NCBI RefSeq assembly: GCF_018141445.1
Contig: NZ_CP058649.1
Span: 5,599,001-5,663,000, forward strand
Reading direction: 5' to 3'
Origin: Vallitalea pronyensis
Lineage (GTDB): Bacteria; Bacillota; Clostridia; Lachnospirales; Vallitaleaceae
Length of the DNA stretch: 64,000 nucleotides
Part shown: positions 18,709 to 28,555 of the stretch, one piece after another
Position numbering within the stretch: position 1 is the first letter of the stretch
Layout of the letters: each line of letters opens with the position of its first letter
Position numbers and translations under genes: made by a program
Notes under the pieces: model-generated
What the model was told of the DNA's origin: nothing
Seen by the model: only the letters and a program-made list of their open reading frames with translations
Databases searched by the model: none

Positions 18709-20304
18709 CTATGCCTTAATCAATTCATTGTTTATGACATAATAGGAGATGGGAAATTTGACATACTTACTATTATGCTTTGTATGGGATTTAATGGTAA
18801 TGGAGACATTGGGATATAAGCAACTGCTCACCTTAAGTTCTCCTTCACCCTTAGCATGTAAATAAGACACATATTTTTTTTGCTTATTATATAGTAGCTT
18901 TAAATTCTTTTTAAAGTATTCAAATTCCTCACTTAGTTTTTCATATTGTTGTTTTTGATCTTGGTTCAAATGCCCTACAGAATAGATGGATAACTTTTGT
19001 TTGATATGATTTATTTTCTCTTTAACTTTGCTAATGGTTAATAAAATCGTGTCATATTCTTCTTTAATTTTCTTACGGTTAAAACCATTAATCTGGATTT
19101 TCGTATACGATTCTGTACGATTGCCAATCTCGCCAGCTTGAACTTTTATATCCGCTTCAATGGTACCACCAATAATACGACTTTTATAGGATTCTAAAAT
19201 GACTTCTTTAGCTTTTATATCGCAGTTAATGGCATAGGACCCTATGTTAACGGTTCCATCACATTCAATGGTACATTCTGATGCAAACTTCGTATATAAA
19301 TCGCCATTACACTTAATCTTCGCTTTATTTTTACCAGCAATACCACCACGGATATAGATATTGCCATCACGGCTTTCAATGGTATCCACACTACCTACAC
19401 CCATATCGCCCATAACTTGGATATCGTGATCCGCTCGTACGATGAAATTATCTTCAATGGTTTTTTTGATTTCAACCATCCCATCAAAATCAATGTTTCC
19501 TGTTTTGAAAGAAACACTACCATCTATCTCTAAGAAATTACAAACGCCAATGACATTATTTTGGTAAATAACGGCACCTGTCCTCTTGGCATATAAAAAC
19601 GTTTTGTCCTCTTCTTCATCGTATTTCTGAGTAACTGTTTTCTTATCGTACTCAAGTTGCACTTGCCTTCCTGCTTGGGCAGGTATAACCTCTCCCCACA
19701 CAGTCTTACCAGGTACACCTGGCTTTGGTTCAATACGTTCACCTAACCATGCACCTTTTTCTACCTTATTAATGAGATTCAGTTCATAATGATTGACTGT
19801 TTCGTCTTCTATCATCTGAGGTTTGACATCTTCAACCTCATAGAGCTTAACTTGCGCATCTTCGCCACGTACTGGTAGTACGCCTTCAGCTACCTGTATC
19901 TTTTTTAACGGCTCTATGTCATTGATAATATCATGAACATCAATACCATATACAATCTTAGATTGATCTATAGCTTCCATAATGTACTGTACCAGTTCAG
20001 ATTTGTCCTTTGAATCAAATGCTTGTTGAGTCATGTTAATGACAACATAACCTTTTAAACGGTCTTTACTAACAGATACCTCAACCAAAGGCTTTTTTAT
20101 ACCGATGCTAATAATTTTTCCAGATGCTAACGCAATTGCAGAACCCAAGGCACCAAAATGGGTCAGGTTAATTCTTGGATATTCTAACATGATCGCCGTA
20201 AAATCTTTCATGTTAAATCCTTTTTCAAAAACCCTGACATAATACCGTTCTTCTTTCTCTATAAGTTCTAAGTATTCATTCGAAAATATTACCTGACTAA
20301 ACAC
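18709..20304 (-). CDS. FapA/DUF342 family protein
   Basis: A 531-residue protein of the DUF342 family. It has an N-terminal wing, a central right-handed beta-helix formed by repeated short strands (IEIDGSVSFKTGNIDFDG, DIQVMGDMGVG, GNIYIRGGIAGKNKAKI, TVNIGSYAINCDIKAKEVIL), and a coiled-coil C-terminus near residues 430-490. DUF342/FapA proteins have been linked to polymer or envelope processes, but the molecular role is poorly defined. The start is taken as GTG 20304 because GGGGAGGA lies about 7 bp before it; ATG codons farther upstream (20325, 20328) lack a site. It is first in the DUF342-GAF-TPR-trxB unit. Confidence 0.82.
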   Translation of the reverse strand: MFSQVIFSNEYLELIEKEERYYVRVFEKGFNMKDFTAIMLEYPRINLTHFGALGSAIALASGKIISIGIKKPLVEVSVSKDRLKGYVVINMTQQAFDSKDKSELVQYIMEAIDQSKIVYGIDVHDIINDIEPLKKIQVAEGVLPVRGEDAQVKLYEVEDVKPQMIEDETVNHYELNLINKVEKGAWLGERIEPKPGVPGKTVWGEVIPAQAGRQVQLEYDKKTVTQKYDEEEDKTFLYAKRTGAVIYQNNVIGVCNFLEIDGSVSFKTGNIDFDGMVEIKKTIEDNFIVRADHDIQVMGDMGVGSVDTIESRDGNIYIRGGIAGKNKAKIKCNGDLYTKFASECTIECDGTVNIGSYAINCDIKAKEVILESYKSRIIGGTIEADIKVQAGEIGNRTESYTKIQINGFNRKKIKEEYDTILLTISKVKEKINHIKQKLSIYSVGHLNQDQKQQYEKLSEEFEYFKKNLKLLYNKQKKYVSYLHAKGEGELKVSSCLYPNVSITIKSHTKHNSKYVKFPISYYVINNELIKA

Positions 20305-20472
20305 AATGAGTCCTCCCCATTTCATCATAAATAATACTAAACGTTCATCCCAAATATATGATTGACCTTTCACATAGGAGAATGGGTTCTATCGCCTCAA
20401 TAACGAAGCGAATGCTTAAGCGCCATCCTTATGTTCATGTCATAAAATCTCTCTCTATTTTTGCTATTATTT

Positions 20473-20502
20473 ATTATACCTTTATTTTGATATCCAAAGC
20501 AA
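20473..20502 (-). promoter_or_regulatory. Candidate promoter of the DUF342-GAF-TPR-trxB unit
   Basis: On the minus strand TTGCTT (20502-20497), 18 bp, TATAAT (20478-20473). It gives a leader of about 160 nt before the GTG start. It lies in the 504-bp gap that also holds the GH9 terminator. Confidence 0.5.
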
Positions 20503-20670
20503 TATAAAAATTGAAAAAATATTCCTTAATTTAATTTTTTTTAAATGATAGGCATGCATAAAGACACAACTCCATATTTTATATCGACACATATCTCTTA
20601 AAACTTTACGATTATTTTATGGAAAGGTTAAGCCATTATTTAGGCTTATGAACATGTCAATGTTGTTATA

Positions 20671-20719
20671 AAAAATAAAACCCAAACACTGGCAATACAT
20701 GGCCACTGTGTTTGGGTTT
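20671..20719 (-). terminator. Terminator after GH9 gene
   Basis: On the minus strand AAACCCAAACAC pairs perfectly with GTGTTTGGGTTT, and TATTTTTTAT follows as the U-tract. It lies 90 bp after the GH9 stop. Confidence 0.88.
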
Positions 20720-20808
20720 AGTTAATAACGCTTAAGGGATAACCGTCAATATGTGACAAGGAATCCACGAAAGCCAATACCTATTATCGTTTATGATTCA
20801 TTGTTTGG

Positions 20809-22899
20809 TCATTGATGATAAGGTGGCACAGGTTCTGACACATGTCCATACACCAATTGACCATGTACATAGACAGGTATATAAGCCGTCTTCTTGGGTG
20901 TAGACGTTACATCTGTCATTGACCAATCATTGCTGGAATCCCAATGGGTTGTCCATGCTGCATCTTGTTTAGCTACCAAAGCAAAATGAATATCCCGATC
21001 ACCATAGATCTGCTGATCCTTCCATTTAAACTCCATGTAATAAGTACCACCATCGTCTGCCTTTATAGGTCCTGTACACGTGGTTTCTCCTCCTAAGCTA
21101 CTTTGCTCATCATACATGATTTGGAATTGAACATCGTCAATGGTTTGTCCCGCATCTAACAGTTCTTTGATATTGAAGTAATAACGACATGCCATATCAT
21201 TTTCCAATCTTGGTGGATGAACCGTTTCATTATGAATGGTAATGGTGATTTGGGTCCGTTGATTATTATCTTGTTCCAACTTGGCTTCTGCATAATATTC
21301 ATCCACTGAAGGCTCCAATATTGGAAATTGACTTAGAGGGACATCATTTTGTTCATATAACAGATAATGGCCAGCTAGAGCGCCTACAAAAGCCGCATTA
21401 TAATCAATAGCCACTTCATTATAGGCATAATCGGTGATATCGTCTTTATGGTAGTCGTTTGCATCCGGACCACCTACCAGAGCACCCCACAATGTATGCT
21501 TATGGTTTTCTGGCTGCAGCATACTATTGGTTTTTGATCCATGGGCGGCTCGATGATGGGGGTGTTGGGCATGTTTATCTGTGAAACCTACTACGTAGGC
21601 ATAACCCATTGGATTATCACCTAAAAGATAATCCATTTGTCCCTTAGCCCAATCCGTTAAATCCGTAGCCTCTGGATGATATTTTTGATAGACCAGGGTA
21701 CAGAGTTGAGCTGCGGTATTGTATCTGGCAGAACCCCAGGTATTAATCATGGCATAGCCATGTGGTGTTTTATATAAATAATTGGTATCTGTCGGATCTT
21801 CATGTGGAACGGCACCTCCCGTCCAATACTCAAGATTCCATCTTGAAAAATAATCAAATTGACTGTTGTCAGGAAATAGGCCGGCTAACTTTGTAAAAAC
21901 ACCACCCCATACAACATCCCAACAATGCACCCATATGTTTTGCCATGTGTTGGACGTGTTGGTAATAATCCTGGACATATAGCCTGTATAGTTACCTTGA
22001 TCATCAACGGCATCAATATGTCGGATATAGGTTAAATCGCCTGTAACCGTATACAACCAAACAGCTGCCCAAGCTAATTCATCCTCATCGTAACCTGAGC
22101 CATAAAAACCATCACCATTTCCAAGACCTCTATGTTTTCTTGCAAAGGTATAAAGGGCTTTACCTTTATCTAAGCATTCGTTAGCATAGATTGGGTCGAT
22201 ATCCTTATAATTTAAGTACATGAGGGTTAAGGCTGCTGAAGCTTGTGCCGCTTGATCGCTGGCAGGTGTTTCTGAAGTAGCAAAATCGGCTGGTCTTGGA
22301 TATTTTGAAACAAGCTGAAGTTCAGGTGGACCCCAATAACTATGATCGTCATTGCCTTCTCCAACCATATAACAATAAGCAATAACATTTCCTGATTCAT
22401 CTACAAATGTACTGCGCAGGAAACAATCTGTAAACCATTTCAAAACTTCCAGCATATGCTGGTCTTGATTGGTTTTTGTAAAAGCTTCTTTAAATTCATA
22501 ATAGCCCCAGCCCAATGTTGATGCTGCATAACCTTGTGGTAATCCAAAACGAACATGATCACCTGCATCATGGTAACCACCACTTAGATCCATGGTACCA
22601 TTACCATCAGCATCTAAAACATGCCTATAAGCATTAATAAAGGATTGACTCAAATTCGTATGGGTAGTATCCAGTGGAATCGCTGCATCTTCAACATGAC
22701 AATCACCACGCCATTCAAGCCTGCCTCCCGTTATACCGTGTCCACATTTATTAGCATCATAAAAATAAATGGATTTTTGGAGGGCTTCTGCATAATTATA
22801 GTCTGTTTTTGCAATGGACGTAACATCTTGATGTAAAGATGTTATCATGATTAAAACAAACAGAATACCTGTCATACCGACCGAACAAAATTTTTTCAT
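20809..22899 (-). CDS. Secreted GH9 endoglucanase with CBM3c
   Basis: A 696-residue cellulase with a signal peptide (MKKFCSVGMTGILFVLIMIT). The GH9 catalytic domain spans about residues 33-525: MDLSGGYHDAGDHVRFG carries the base Asp pair, PHHRAAHG is the conserved His region, and NEVAIDYNAAFVGALAG carries the acid Glu. A family 3c carbohydrate-binding module follows (about 545-690). This GH9-CBM3c layout (theme B) is typical of processive endoglucanases. There is no dockerin or SLH domain, so the enzyme is free in the medium. AAGGAGG precedes the ATG. It lies behind GH48 but a strong terminator separates them. Confidence 0.95.
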   Translation of the reverse strand: MKKFCSVGMTGILFVLIMITSLHQDVTSIAKTDYNYAEALQKSIYFYDANKCGHGITGGRLEWRGDCHVEDAAIPLDTTHTNLSQSFINAYRHVLDADGNGTMDLSGGYHDAGDHVRFGLPQGYAASTLGWGYYEFKEAFTKTNQDQHMLEVLKWFTDCFLRSTFVDESGNVIAYCYMVGEGNDDHSYWGPPELQLVSKYPRPADFATSETPASDQAAQASAALTLMYLNYKDIDPIYANECLDKGKALYTFARKHRGLGNGDGFYGSGYDEDELAWAAVWLYTVTGDLTYIRHIDAVDDQGNYTGYMSRIITNTSNTWQNIWVHCWDVVWGGVFTKLAGLFPDNSQFDYFSRWNLEYWTGGAVPHEDPTDTNYLYKTPHGYAMINTWGSARYNTAAQLCTLVYQKYHPEATDLTDWAKGQMDYLLGDNPMGYAYVVGFTDKHAQHPHHRAAHGSKTNSMLQPENHKHTLWGALVGGPDANDYHKDDITDYAYNEVAIDYNAAFVGALAGHYLLYEQNDVPLSQFPILEPSVDEYYAEAKLEQDNNQRTQITITIHNETVHPPRLENDMACRYYFNIKELLDAGQTIDDVQFQIMYDEQSSLGGETTCTGPIKADDGGTYYMEFKWKDQQIYGDRDIHFALVAKQDAAWTTHWDSSNDWSMTDVTSTPKKTAYIPVYVHGQLVYGHVSEPVPPYHQ

Positions 22900-22915
22900 A
22901 AGAACCTCCTTATAT

Positions 22916-23022
22916 CAAAGCGACTATGTCGCGTCTTGCGAAGCAAGTTGTATCGTTAGGAAAGTACCCTTAATGCATATGAAAATGCTTCTGTTTCATA
23001 TGCTATTGAGAAAACTTTCTTA
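22916..23022. repeat. 107-bp structured element, copy A
   Basis: Aligns without gaps to 61671-61777, about 80% identical by hand count. Hairpins: GCGAC-TAT-GTCGC, CTTGC-GAA-GCAAG, and an outer stem (TAGGAAAGT with ACTTTCTTA) enclosing a 10-bp hairpin (GCATATGAAA with TTTCATATGC). Differences from copy B fall in loops or keep pairing. It fills the leader between the GH48 terminator and the GH9 ribosome site, in antisense to GH9, whereas copy B is in sense orientation to its downstream gene. Strand and function are therefore open. Confidence 0.75.
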
Positions 23023-23031
23023 AAAGTTGAT

Positions 23032-23055
23032 GAAAAGGGGCTGATGCCCCTTTTC
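23032..23055 (-). terminator. Terminator after GH48 gene
   Basis: GAAAAGGGGC, a TGAT loop and GCCCCTTTTC form a perfect 10-bp GC-rich stem 2 bp after the GH48 stop. A weak T-rich run follows on the minus strand. It should limit readthrough into GH9. Confidence 0.75.
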
Positions 23056-23057
23056 CG

Positions 23058-25421
23058 TTACTCTGTTACTGTAAATGTATAGCTGGTAATTTGGGCAGTG
23101 TTTTGAACATTACCTGATGAACTAGAGAAACCGAGCACTTTGGATTCTCCAGGTTGAATCACCTGGTCATAAGCTGCTGGTTTAATGAAATAGTGACCGT
23201 CCGAACTTCCCGACATTATAGTAGCTGTCCAGAATGTATTAATCACAATGTTCGTTTTCATTTCTAAAGACCAACTTGCAGTAGGTACATCACCTGTATT
23301 GGTAATGGTTAATTCACCATTACTTCCGCTTCCCCAATCTTGGGTAATGGCTAGGTTAACATCTAAAGCTGCTATTGGCGTAGGCTCTTCACCTGGGGCT
23401 GTTGGCCAGTTAGGATGATTTGGGTCTGGAATGGTTCCAGCATCTTCAAATAACATGGCATAGGTGCCATAAGCAACAGCTGCATCCACTTGTCCCCAGA
23501 ATCTATGGTAAGTGAATGTTGGTGCATTGGCTTCAAAATCACCACTATCCCAAGCAGCTTGTACTTTTCCAAATTCAGGCATACTCTTGTATTTTGAACG
23601 AATATCTAAGAAACCAATACCTGGCTTAATGTCATCGCCGTTAGCCATCTTACCTGTCCATCCATTCGGAACATGAATAGTTGTTGTGGATTTATCAAAG
23701 AAACGGCGATAGTCTGCTCTTGTTTCTTCAACAGCAATACCGATTTCATCACGATAATTTGTCCACATTCTATTTAACAATTCTTCTGCCATTTCACGAG
23801 CAGCTGTATCATTGGCTTTTTTGGCATAATACGTTAACGTGTTAGCCAAAGAACCCGTAATACCAATATCTTGATTCCACGTTTCCACTGTAACACTTAA
23901 ATTTGGGTTGCCAGTAGACGTACCTGTCCATGTGTCTGGCTGACCTGTCCATATTAAATTGCATGGTATTTCATAGGTGCCATCTGCATGTAATTTTACT
24001 TGGGATATTGCCCATGGTACCCACTTATCCAGCAAGTTTTTAGCCATTAGATTACCTGTTTCGTAATATAACTGTGCCACACGCTGCATGGTCCATGTTT
24101 GCATGCCAAACCATCTGCTATCTTCTGGATCCACGTACACAGGTGCTTTTTTCCAAGCTAAGCCATAGAATGTAGGTACGTTAGCAGGTCGTGGTGAATA
24201 GTCTCCATTCCACATGTTTGTGGCACCACCAGAAATGGCACCTTCTTTTGATTGCAGCCACGTATAGAATTCCAATTGACGATCCAAGGATGTTGCCCAA
24301 TGTGCTTTTCCGTTGGTGGATAGAGGTTCAAAATCCGGATCGTTTGCTAGGATATAGGCTGTCATTGGATTTTGATAACCTGAATGAACATGTGATCCGC
24401 CAATTTTCCATGCCCAATTAGCACCTTGTCCAATGCCGCCGCCCCAAGCATAATACCAACCTAAAAGGTAGTGAGCACTATCCATACCTGTTCCGTTATC
24501 ACCATTAATGTTGGTAGCGCCTATTTTTTTATAATATTTATCAAAGAATGATTGTCTTAACCAATCACCCATTTTAATGGCTTTTGAATTTTCATCTGTC
24601 ACGCTAGCCCCTTGCTCTTTTGCCCATTTATTGGCATAATAAGAGGCTTGAACTGCTCGAGCATCTGCATCCGATGCAATGGTATAACGCCATTGTTTCG
24701 AATAATTGGCATCAATGGTATATAAATCTAAGAAACCATTAGGTCCACCCCACTTGAATACTTCCCATGATGGCTGTGGAATCGTTTCCCAAGTTGATTC
24801 TTCTGGTCCTCGTTGGAACGTGTTAATAAACGAGTTATTGGACGTACCATCACCACGTTTTCCATAGCCATACCAGTTATCAGCATCTAACAACCAGTGC
24901 ATACCGTACACTTGGTCACCATAAGCTTGGACAAGTTCATTATGTATAGGGTCTTTGCCGGTTGGTGTACCAAACAACAGTTCCGAGGGGTAAGATTCTG
25001 GTGTAGCATATTCTTTTGCAATTGTTGCAGGTGATGTAGGATTGTAATAGTTCATAGTTGGTTGGTCTTTCTTAGAAGGAATCATATAGGCTTCTGTCGC
25101 TTTCCAAGCAATTTTGTAAGGCTCCCAGTTACCTGTATATTTACCATACATGGCCTCTAACCATAAATAGTAGCTAAAACCTTCTGACGTTACCACATGA
25201 CCATAATCTGTTGCTTCAACAATTAATTCTTCCACCGTGTGATAAGGAACACCGTCTTCACTAAAATAGCCATTATCCTTCGTGTGGAGTTCATGGTATA
25301 ATTCCATGAACCGCTGTCGATTAAGTGTGTCGCCACTAACTTTTGATTCTGCATAAGCAGGTATCGCTACAGTGGATAATAACATGGTGACTAAAATCAG
25401 CAAACTTATTCTTTTTTTCAT
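23058..25421 (-). CDS. Secreted GH48 cellulase with CBM2-like module
   Basis: A 787-residue exported enzyme. A signal peptide (SLLILVTMLLSTVAIPAYAE) precedes a single GH48 domain to about residue 660. GH48 enzymes act from the reducing end of cellulose; the acid Glu lies in FQRGPEESTWETIPQPSWE near residues 202-218. A Pro-rich linker (PNWPTAPGEEPTP) leads to a C-terminal module (about 680-787) with WGSGSNGELTITNTGDVPTA, as in CBM2 cellulose-binding domains. No dockerin is present. With the GH9 next to it this forms the classic synergistic free-enzyme pair. AAGGAG precedes the ATG. Confidence 0.94.
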   Translation of the reverse strand: MKKRISLLILVTMLLSTVAIPAYAESKVSGDTLNRQRFMELYHELHTKDNGYFSEDGVPYHTVEELIVEATDYGHVVTSEGFSYYLWLEAMYGKYTGNWEPYKIAWKATEAYMIPSKKDQPTMNYYNPTSPATIAKEYATPESYPSELLFGTPTGKDPIHNELVQAYGDQVYGMHWLLDADNWYGYGKRGDGTSNNSFINTFQRGPEESTWETIPQPSWEVFKWGGPNGFLDLYTIDANYSKQWRYTIASDADARAVQASYYANKWAKEQGASVTDENSKAIKMGDWLRQSFFDKYYKKIGATNINGDNGTGMDSAHYLLGWYYAWGGGIGQGANWAWKIGGSHVHSGYQNPMTAYILANDPDFEPLSTNGKAHWATSLDRQLEFYTWLQSKEGAISGGATNMWNGDYSPRPANVPTFYGLAWKKAPVYVDPEDSRWFGMQTWTMQRVAQLYYETGNLMAKNLLDKWVPWAISQVKLHADGTYEIPCNLIWTGQPDTWTGTSTGNPNLSVTVETWNQDIGITGSLANTLTYYAKKANDTAAREMAEELLNRMWTNYRDEIGIAVEETRADYRRFFDKSTTTIHVPNGWTGKMANGDDIKPGIGFLDIRSKYKSMPEFGKVQAAWDSGDFEANAPTFTYHRFWGQVDAAVAYGTYAMLFEDAGTIPDPNHPNWPTAPGEEPTPIAALDVNLAITQDWGSGSNGELTITNTGDVPTASWSLEMKTNIVINTFWTATIMSGSSDGHYFIKPAAYDQVIQPGESKVLGFSSSSGNVQNTAQITSYTFTVTE

Positions 25422-26045
25422 AATTAATAGCTCCTTATTTTTATTTTATTACAAATTGTGTCAATGATATATCGCATTAACATGTAATAATAAGCATGAA
25501 TAGCGTATTAATTAAGTATTAAGAAGTGGTTCTTATGTCAAGGGATATCCGATATTACATCACCCCCTTGAATACTTTTATAATTGTTCAGCCAGAAAAA
25601 AAGCATCTTACAATTATAGATGTACCATATGCGTACAAGGTCAAAAACGGGTTAGCCCGTATATTACTTGTCATATGTAGTTAATCATGATGCGCATGAT
25701 TTTTCAATCAAAAAAATAAATAAAATAAAATATTGGTTAAAATTATACAAAATATAAATATTAAGACTATTACTTTGCCATAAAATATAATTGCTTTATA
25801 GTCTAAATATTTCCAATAAACGGAAATTAAACGTCATTATTTACAACAAAAAAATAATACAGCATTTCCTCCAAAACACATGTCATATTGCGTTTAAACA
25901 TATTACCTAAAATGACTTTTGGCTTTCTCTATGAATCTATAATAAGTAACAAAAGCATGCATTCATTTCTAAAGAAATTATAGTAAATCTAATAAATTCC
26001 ATGTCGGAATATGGGTAGTCATTAAAGGCCGATTTTACCCATTTC
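25422..26045. other. AT-rich regulatory gap upstream of GH48
   Basis: A 624-bp stretch without a gene. It holds a perfect 9-bp inverted repeat (TATAATTGT at 25579-25587 with ACAATTATA at 25610-25618) about 160-200 bp before GH48. TTGACA hexamers lie on the minus strand at 25541-25536 and 25464-25459, neither with a convincing -10 at 17 bp. The inverted repeat is a candidate operator for cellulase control. Nothing was recognised in 25640-26045. Confidence 0.4.
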
Positions 26046-26852
26046 CTATAGAGGATAAAACCGCCGATAATGCTTCGGAGACATATGAAAGTGTTTTTTA
26101 AACACTTTAGAAAAAGTTAAGGGATCCTTATAACCGACAGATCGAGCAATCTGAGCGATATTAAGGCTTGAGTTTTTCATCAGCTCATGTGCTTTTTGTA
26201 ATCGATATTGGGTCAGATATGTCTTAGGTGATTCACCTATCTCCTCCATGAAAAGGGCATACAGATAACTTCGGTTAATGGAGAGATAAGCTGCTATTTC
26301 ATTCACCGTAACATCTCTTGAGTAATTGGCACCAATATACCCTTTTGCTTCCTTTACATAATCGTTATGATACTCTGCGTCATCATCTATTAACATGGCA
26401 TCTTCTATCATTTGACCTAATATGGCGTATAGGTGACCCAGTACCATACATTCTCTTCCAGGACTCAAACGGTTATACACATTAATTTGTTGAATATGGC
26501 TGATAATAGCGTCTTTTTTATATGAAAAAATTAAATGGTCTTTATCTAAATTAGCCTTCTGCAAATAGGTTATAGCCATATGGCCAGCAAAACCAATCCA
26601 CATATAAGACCATGGTCTTGAGTCATCTGCTCTGTAATATGTTATAACATTCGGACATATCAAAAAAGCCTGTCCTTTTTTTAGATGATACATGTGTTGA
26701 CCGACTTCAAAAGTCCCCTTTCCTTCCGTTACAAAATGAATAAGATAGTGATCCCTAATGGCAGGACCATAACCATGACCTGGCAGACATGCTTCTTCTC
26801 CACTGGTATAAAAAACCAATTCTGCAGGATCTTTCTTTGGATGCACCTTCAT
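26046..26852 (-). CDS. AraC family transcriptional regulator
   Basis: A 268-residue regulator. The N-terminal half is an AraC-type cupin ligand domain (HYLIHFVTEGKGTFEVG, YHLKKGQAFLICP). The C-terminal 100 residues carry two HTH motifs (TVNEIAAYLSINRSYLYALF and IAQIARSVGYKDPLTFSKVF) and the AraC signature ending MSPKHYRRF. The ATG at 26852 follows GGAGG by 8 bp. It is divergent from the GH4 gene across 157 bp, so it probably controls that gene in response to an alpha-galactoside or related sugar. Confidence 0.92.
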   Translation of the reverse strand: MKVHPKKDPAELVFYTSGEEACLPGHGYGPAIRDHYLIHFVTEGKGTFEVGQHMYHLKKGQAFLICPNVITYYRADDSRPWSYMWIGFAGHMAITYLQKANLDKDHLIFSYKKDAIISHIQQINVYNRLSPGRECMVLGHLYAILGQMIEDAMLIDDDAEYHNDYVKEAKGYIGANYSRDVTVNEIAAYLSINRSYLYALFMEEIGESPKTYLTQYRLQKAHELMKNSSLNIAQIARSVGYKDPLTFSKVFKKHFHMSPKHYRRFYPL

Positions 26853-27009
26853 GTTCAACACCTCCAATAATAAACAAGTCTACTTATAGTTATACAACAT
26901 TTCACCATATATTTCAAACATAATACCATAGTAATACATGAAAAAAAGGTCTATATTATACTTATTAAAGTAACCTAATACGCAATAATCATTCAAGGAG
27001 GATTATGTC

Positions 27010-28308
27010 ATGCCAAAAATTACATTTATGGGTGCTGGTAGTACTGTATTTGCTAAAAATGTTTTAGGAGATTGTCTTCTCTCTGAAGCATTAAGAGATT
27101 CCCACATCGCTTTATACGATATTGATGAAAAGCGTCTGGCTGAATCCGAAATGATGTTAAAAAACATCAACAATAACGTGAATGACAATCGGGCTAACAT
27201 CGTATCCTATACCAATCGAAAGGAAGCGCTGAGAGATGCCCAATATGTCATTAATGCTATTCAAGTAGGAGGATATGAGCCTTGTACCGTGACCGATTTT
27301 GAAATTCCTAAGAAATACGGCCTTCGTCAAACAATTGCTGATACACTGGGGATCGGAGGTATTTTTAGAGGTTTACGGACCATCCCCGTTATGTTGGACT
27401 TTGCTAAGGATATGGAAGAAGTGTGTCCGGACGCATGGTTACTTAACTATACAAATCCAATGTCCATTCTGACTTTAGCTATGTTAAAGGCTACCTCCAT
27501 TAAAACAGTGGGTCTGTGCCACAGTGTCCAAGTATGTGCATCCGGGTTATTAAAAGGATTAGATATGGAAAAAGACCATGTCCAGTGGAAGATAGCAGGT
27601 ATTAATCATATGGCTTGGTTACTGGAGATTACCAACAATGGTCAAGACCTATACCCTGAAATCAAAAAATTAGCACTTGCTAAAGAAGGACCTCATGACG
27701 ATATGGTTCGTTATGAGATCATGAAGCAATTCGGTTATTATGTCACAGAATCCAGTGAACATAATGCTGAATATATGCCATATTTTATTAAAGATAGATA
27801 CCCTGAACTGATTGAGCGGTTTAATATTCCTCTAGATGAATACCCTAGACGATGTGTTAATCAGATAGAGGAATGGGAAAAGCAACGCCATGAACTGGTA
27901 CACAACTCCGTGCTTACCCATGAAAGGACCCATGAATACGGTTCCTATATTATTGAAGCCATGGAAACGAATCAACCCTATAAGATTGGCGGTAATGTGA
28001 TGAACACAGGTCTTATTACCAATCTGCCATCGGATTGCGTTGTTGAAGTGCCTTGTTTAGTGGATCGATCCGGTGTTACACCTTGTTATATTGGTGATCT
28101 TCCTATTCAACTAGCAGCTCTTAATCGTACCAATGTGAATGTACATCAGTTAACAGTAGAAGCAGCTTTAACGGGTAAAAAAGACTATATTTACCAGGCA
28201 GCTATGCTTGACCCCCATACATCAAGTGAATTATCCATTGATGATATTCGAAGCATGTGTGACGATCTCATTGGTGCACATGGTGACTGGTTACCTAAGT
28301 ACAAATAA
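27010..28308 (+). CDS. melA: GH4 glycosidase, alpha-galactosidase (MelA) type
   Basis: A 432-residue NAD+- and Mn2+-dependent glycosidase that uses a redox mechanism. The N-terminal Rossmann fold is ITFMGAGSTVFAKNVLGD. TNPMSILT, the metal-binding Cys in GLCHSVQ (about residue 171) and His in GINHMAW (about 201) match the alpha-galactosidase branch of GH4. There is no signal peptide, so it acts on imported oligosaccharides. AGGAGG lies 8 bp before the ATG. The specificity (alpha-galactoside rather than alpha-glucuronide) is inferred from the CHSVQ motif. Confidence 0.88.
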   Translation: MPKITFMGAGSTVFAKNVLGDCLLSEALRDSHIALYDIDEKRLAESEMMLKNINNNVNDNRANIVSYTNRKEALRDAQYVINAIQVGGYEPCTVTDFEIPKKYGLRQTIADTLGIGGIFRGLRTIPVMLDFAKDMEEVCPDAWLLNYTNPMSILTLAMLKATSIKTVGLCHSVQVCASGLLKGLDMEKDHVQWKIAGINHMAWLLEITNNGQDLYPEIKKLALAKEGPHDDMVRYEIMKQFGYYVTESSEHNAEYMPYFIKDRYPELIERFNIPLDEYPRRCVNQIEEWEKQRHELVHNSVLTHERTHEYGSYIIEAMETNQPYKIGGNVMNTGLITNLPSDCVVEVPCLVDRSGVTPCYIGDLPIQLAALNRTNVNVHQLTVEAALTGKKDYIYQAAMLDPHTSSELSIDDIRSMCDDLIGAHGDWLPKYK

Positions 28309-28423
28309 TACAAATTAGTCCCTTGCCTTTAGTATTATCTATGCATATTAACGACCCATTTCTAAAGGTGTACAATATATACAAAAAAACAACCAAAGTT
28401 ACATGATTTTACACATTGAAATG

Positions 28424-28476
28424 ATGCGTCTATCTATGATAATATTATTATTATCTCATATGGACGCATTATTTTA
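28424..28476 (+). terminator. Terminator after GH4 gene
   Basis: ATGCGTC pairs with GACGCAT, enclosing an inner GATAAT/ATTATC stem, and TATTTTATT follows. It lies 115 bp after the GH4 stop. Confidence 0.7.
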
Positions 28477-28555
28477 TTAAAATATTGTAGCTGTATGAGA
28501 TTCAAAGTCATTGTGAGAGGATATTTTCAAAAATATATTAAGCGAGGGATACATA

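Noticed and set aside
20809..25421. Cellulosomal origin of the GH9 and GH48 enzymes
   Set aside because: Neither protein has a dockerin repeat and no scaffoldin is encoded nearby.
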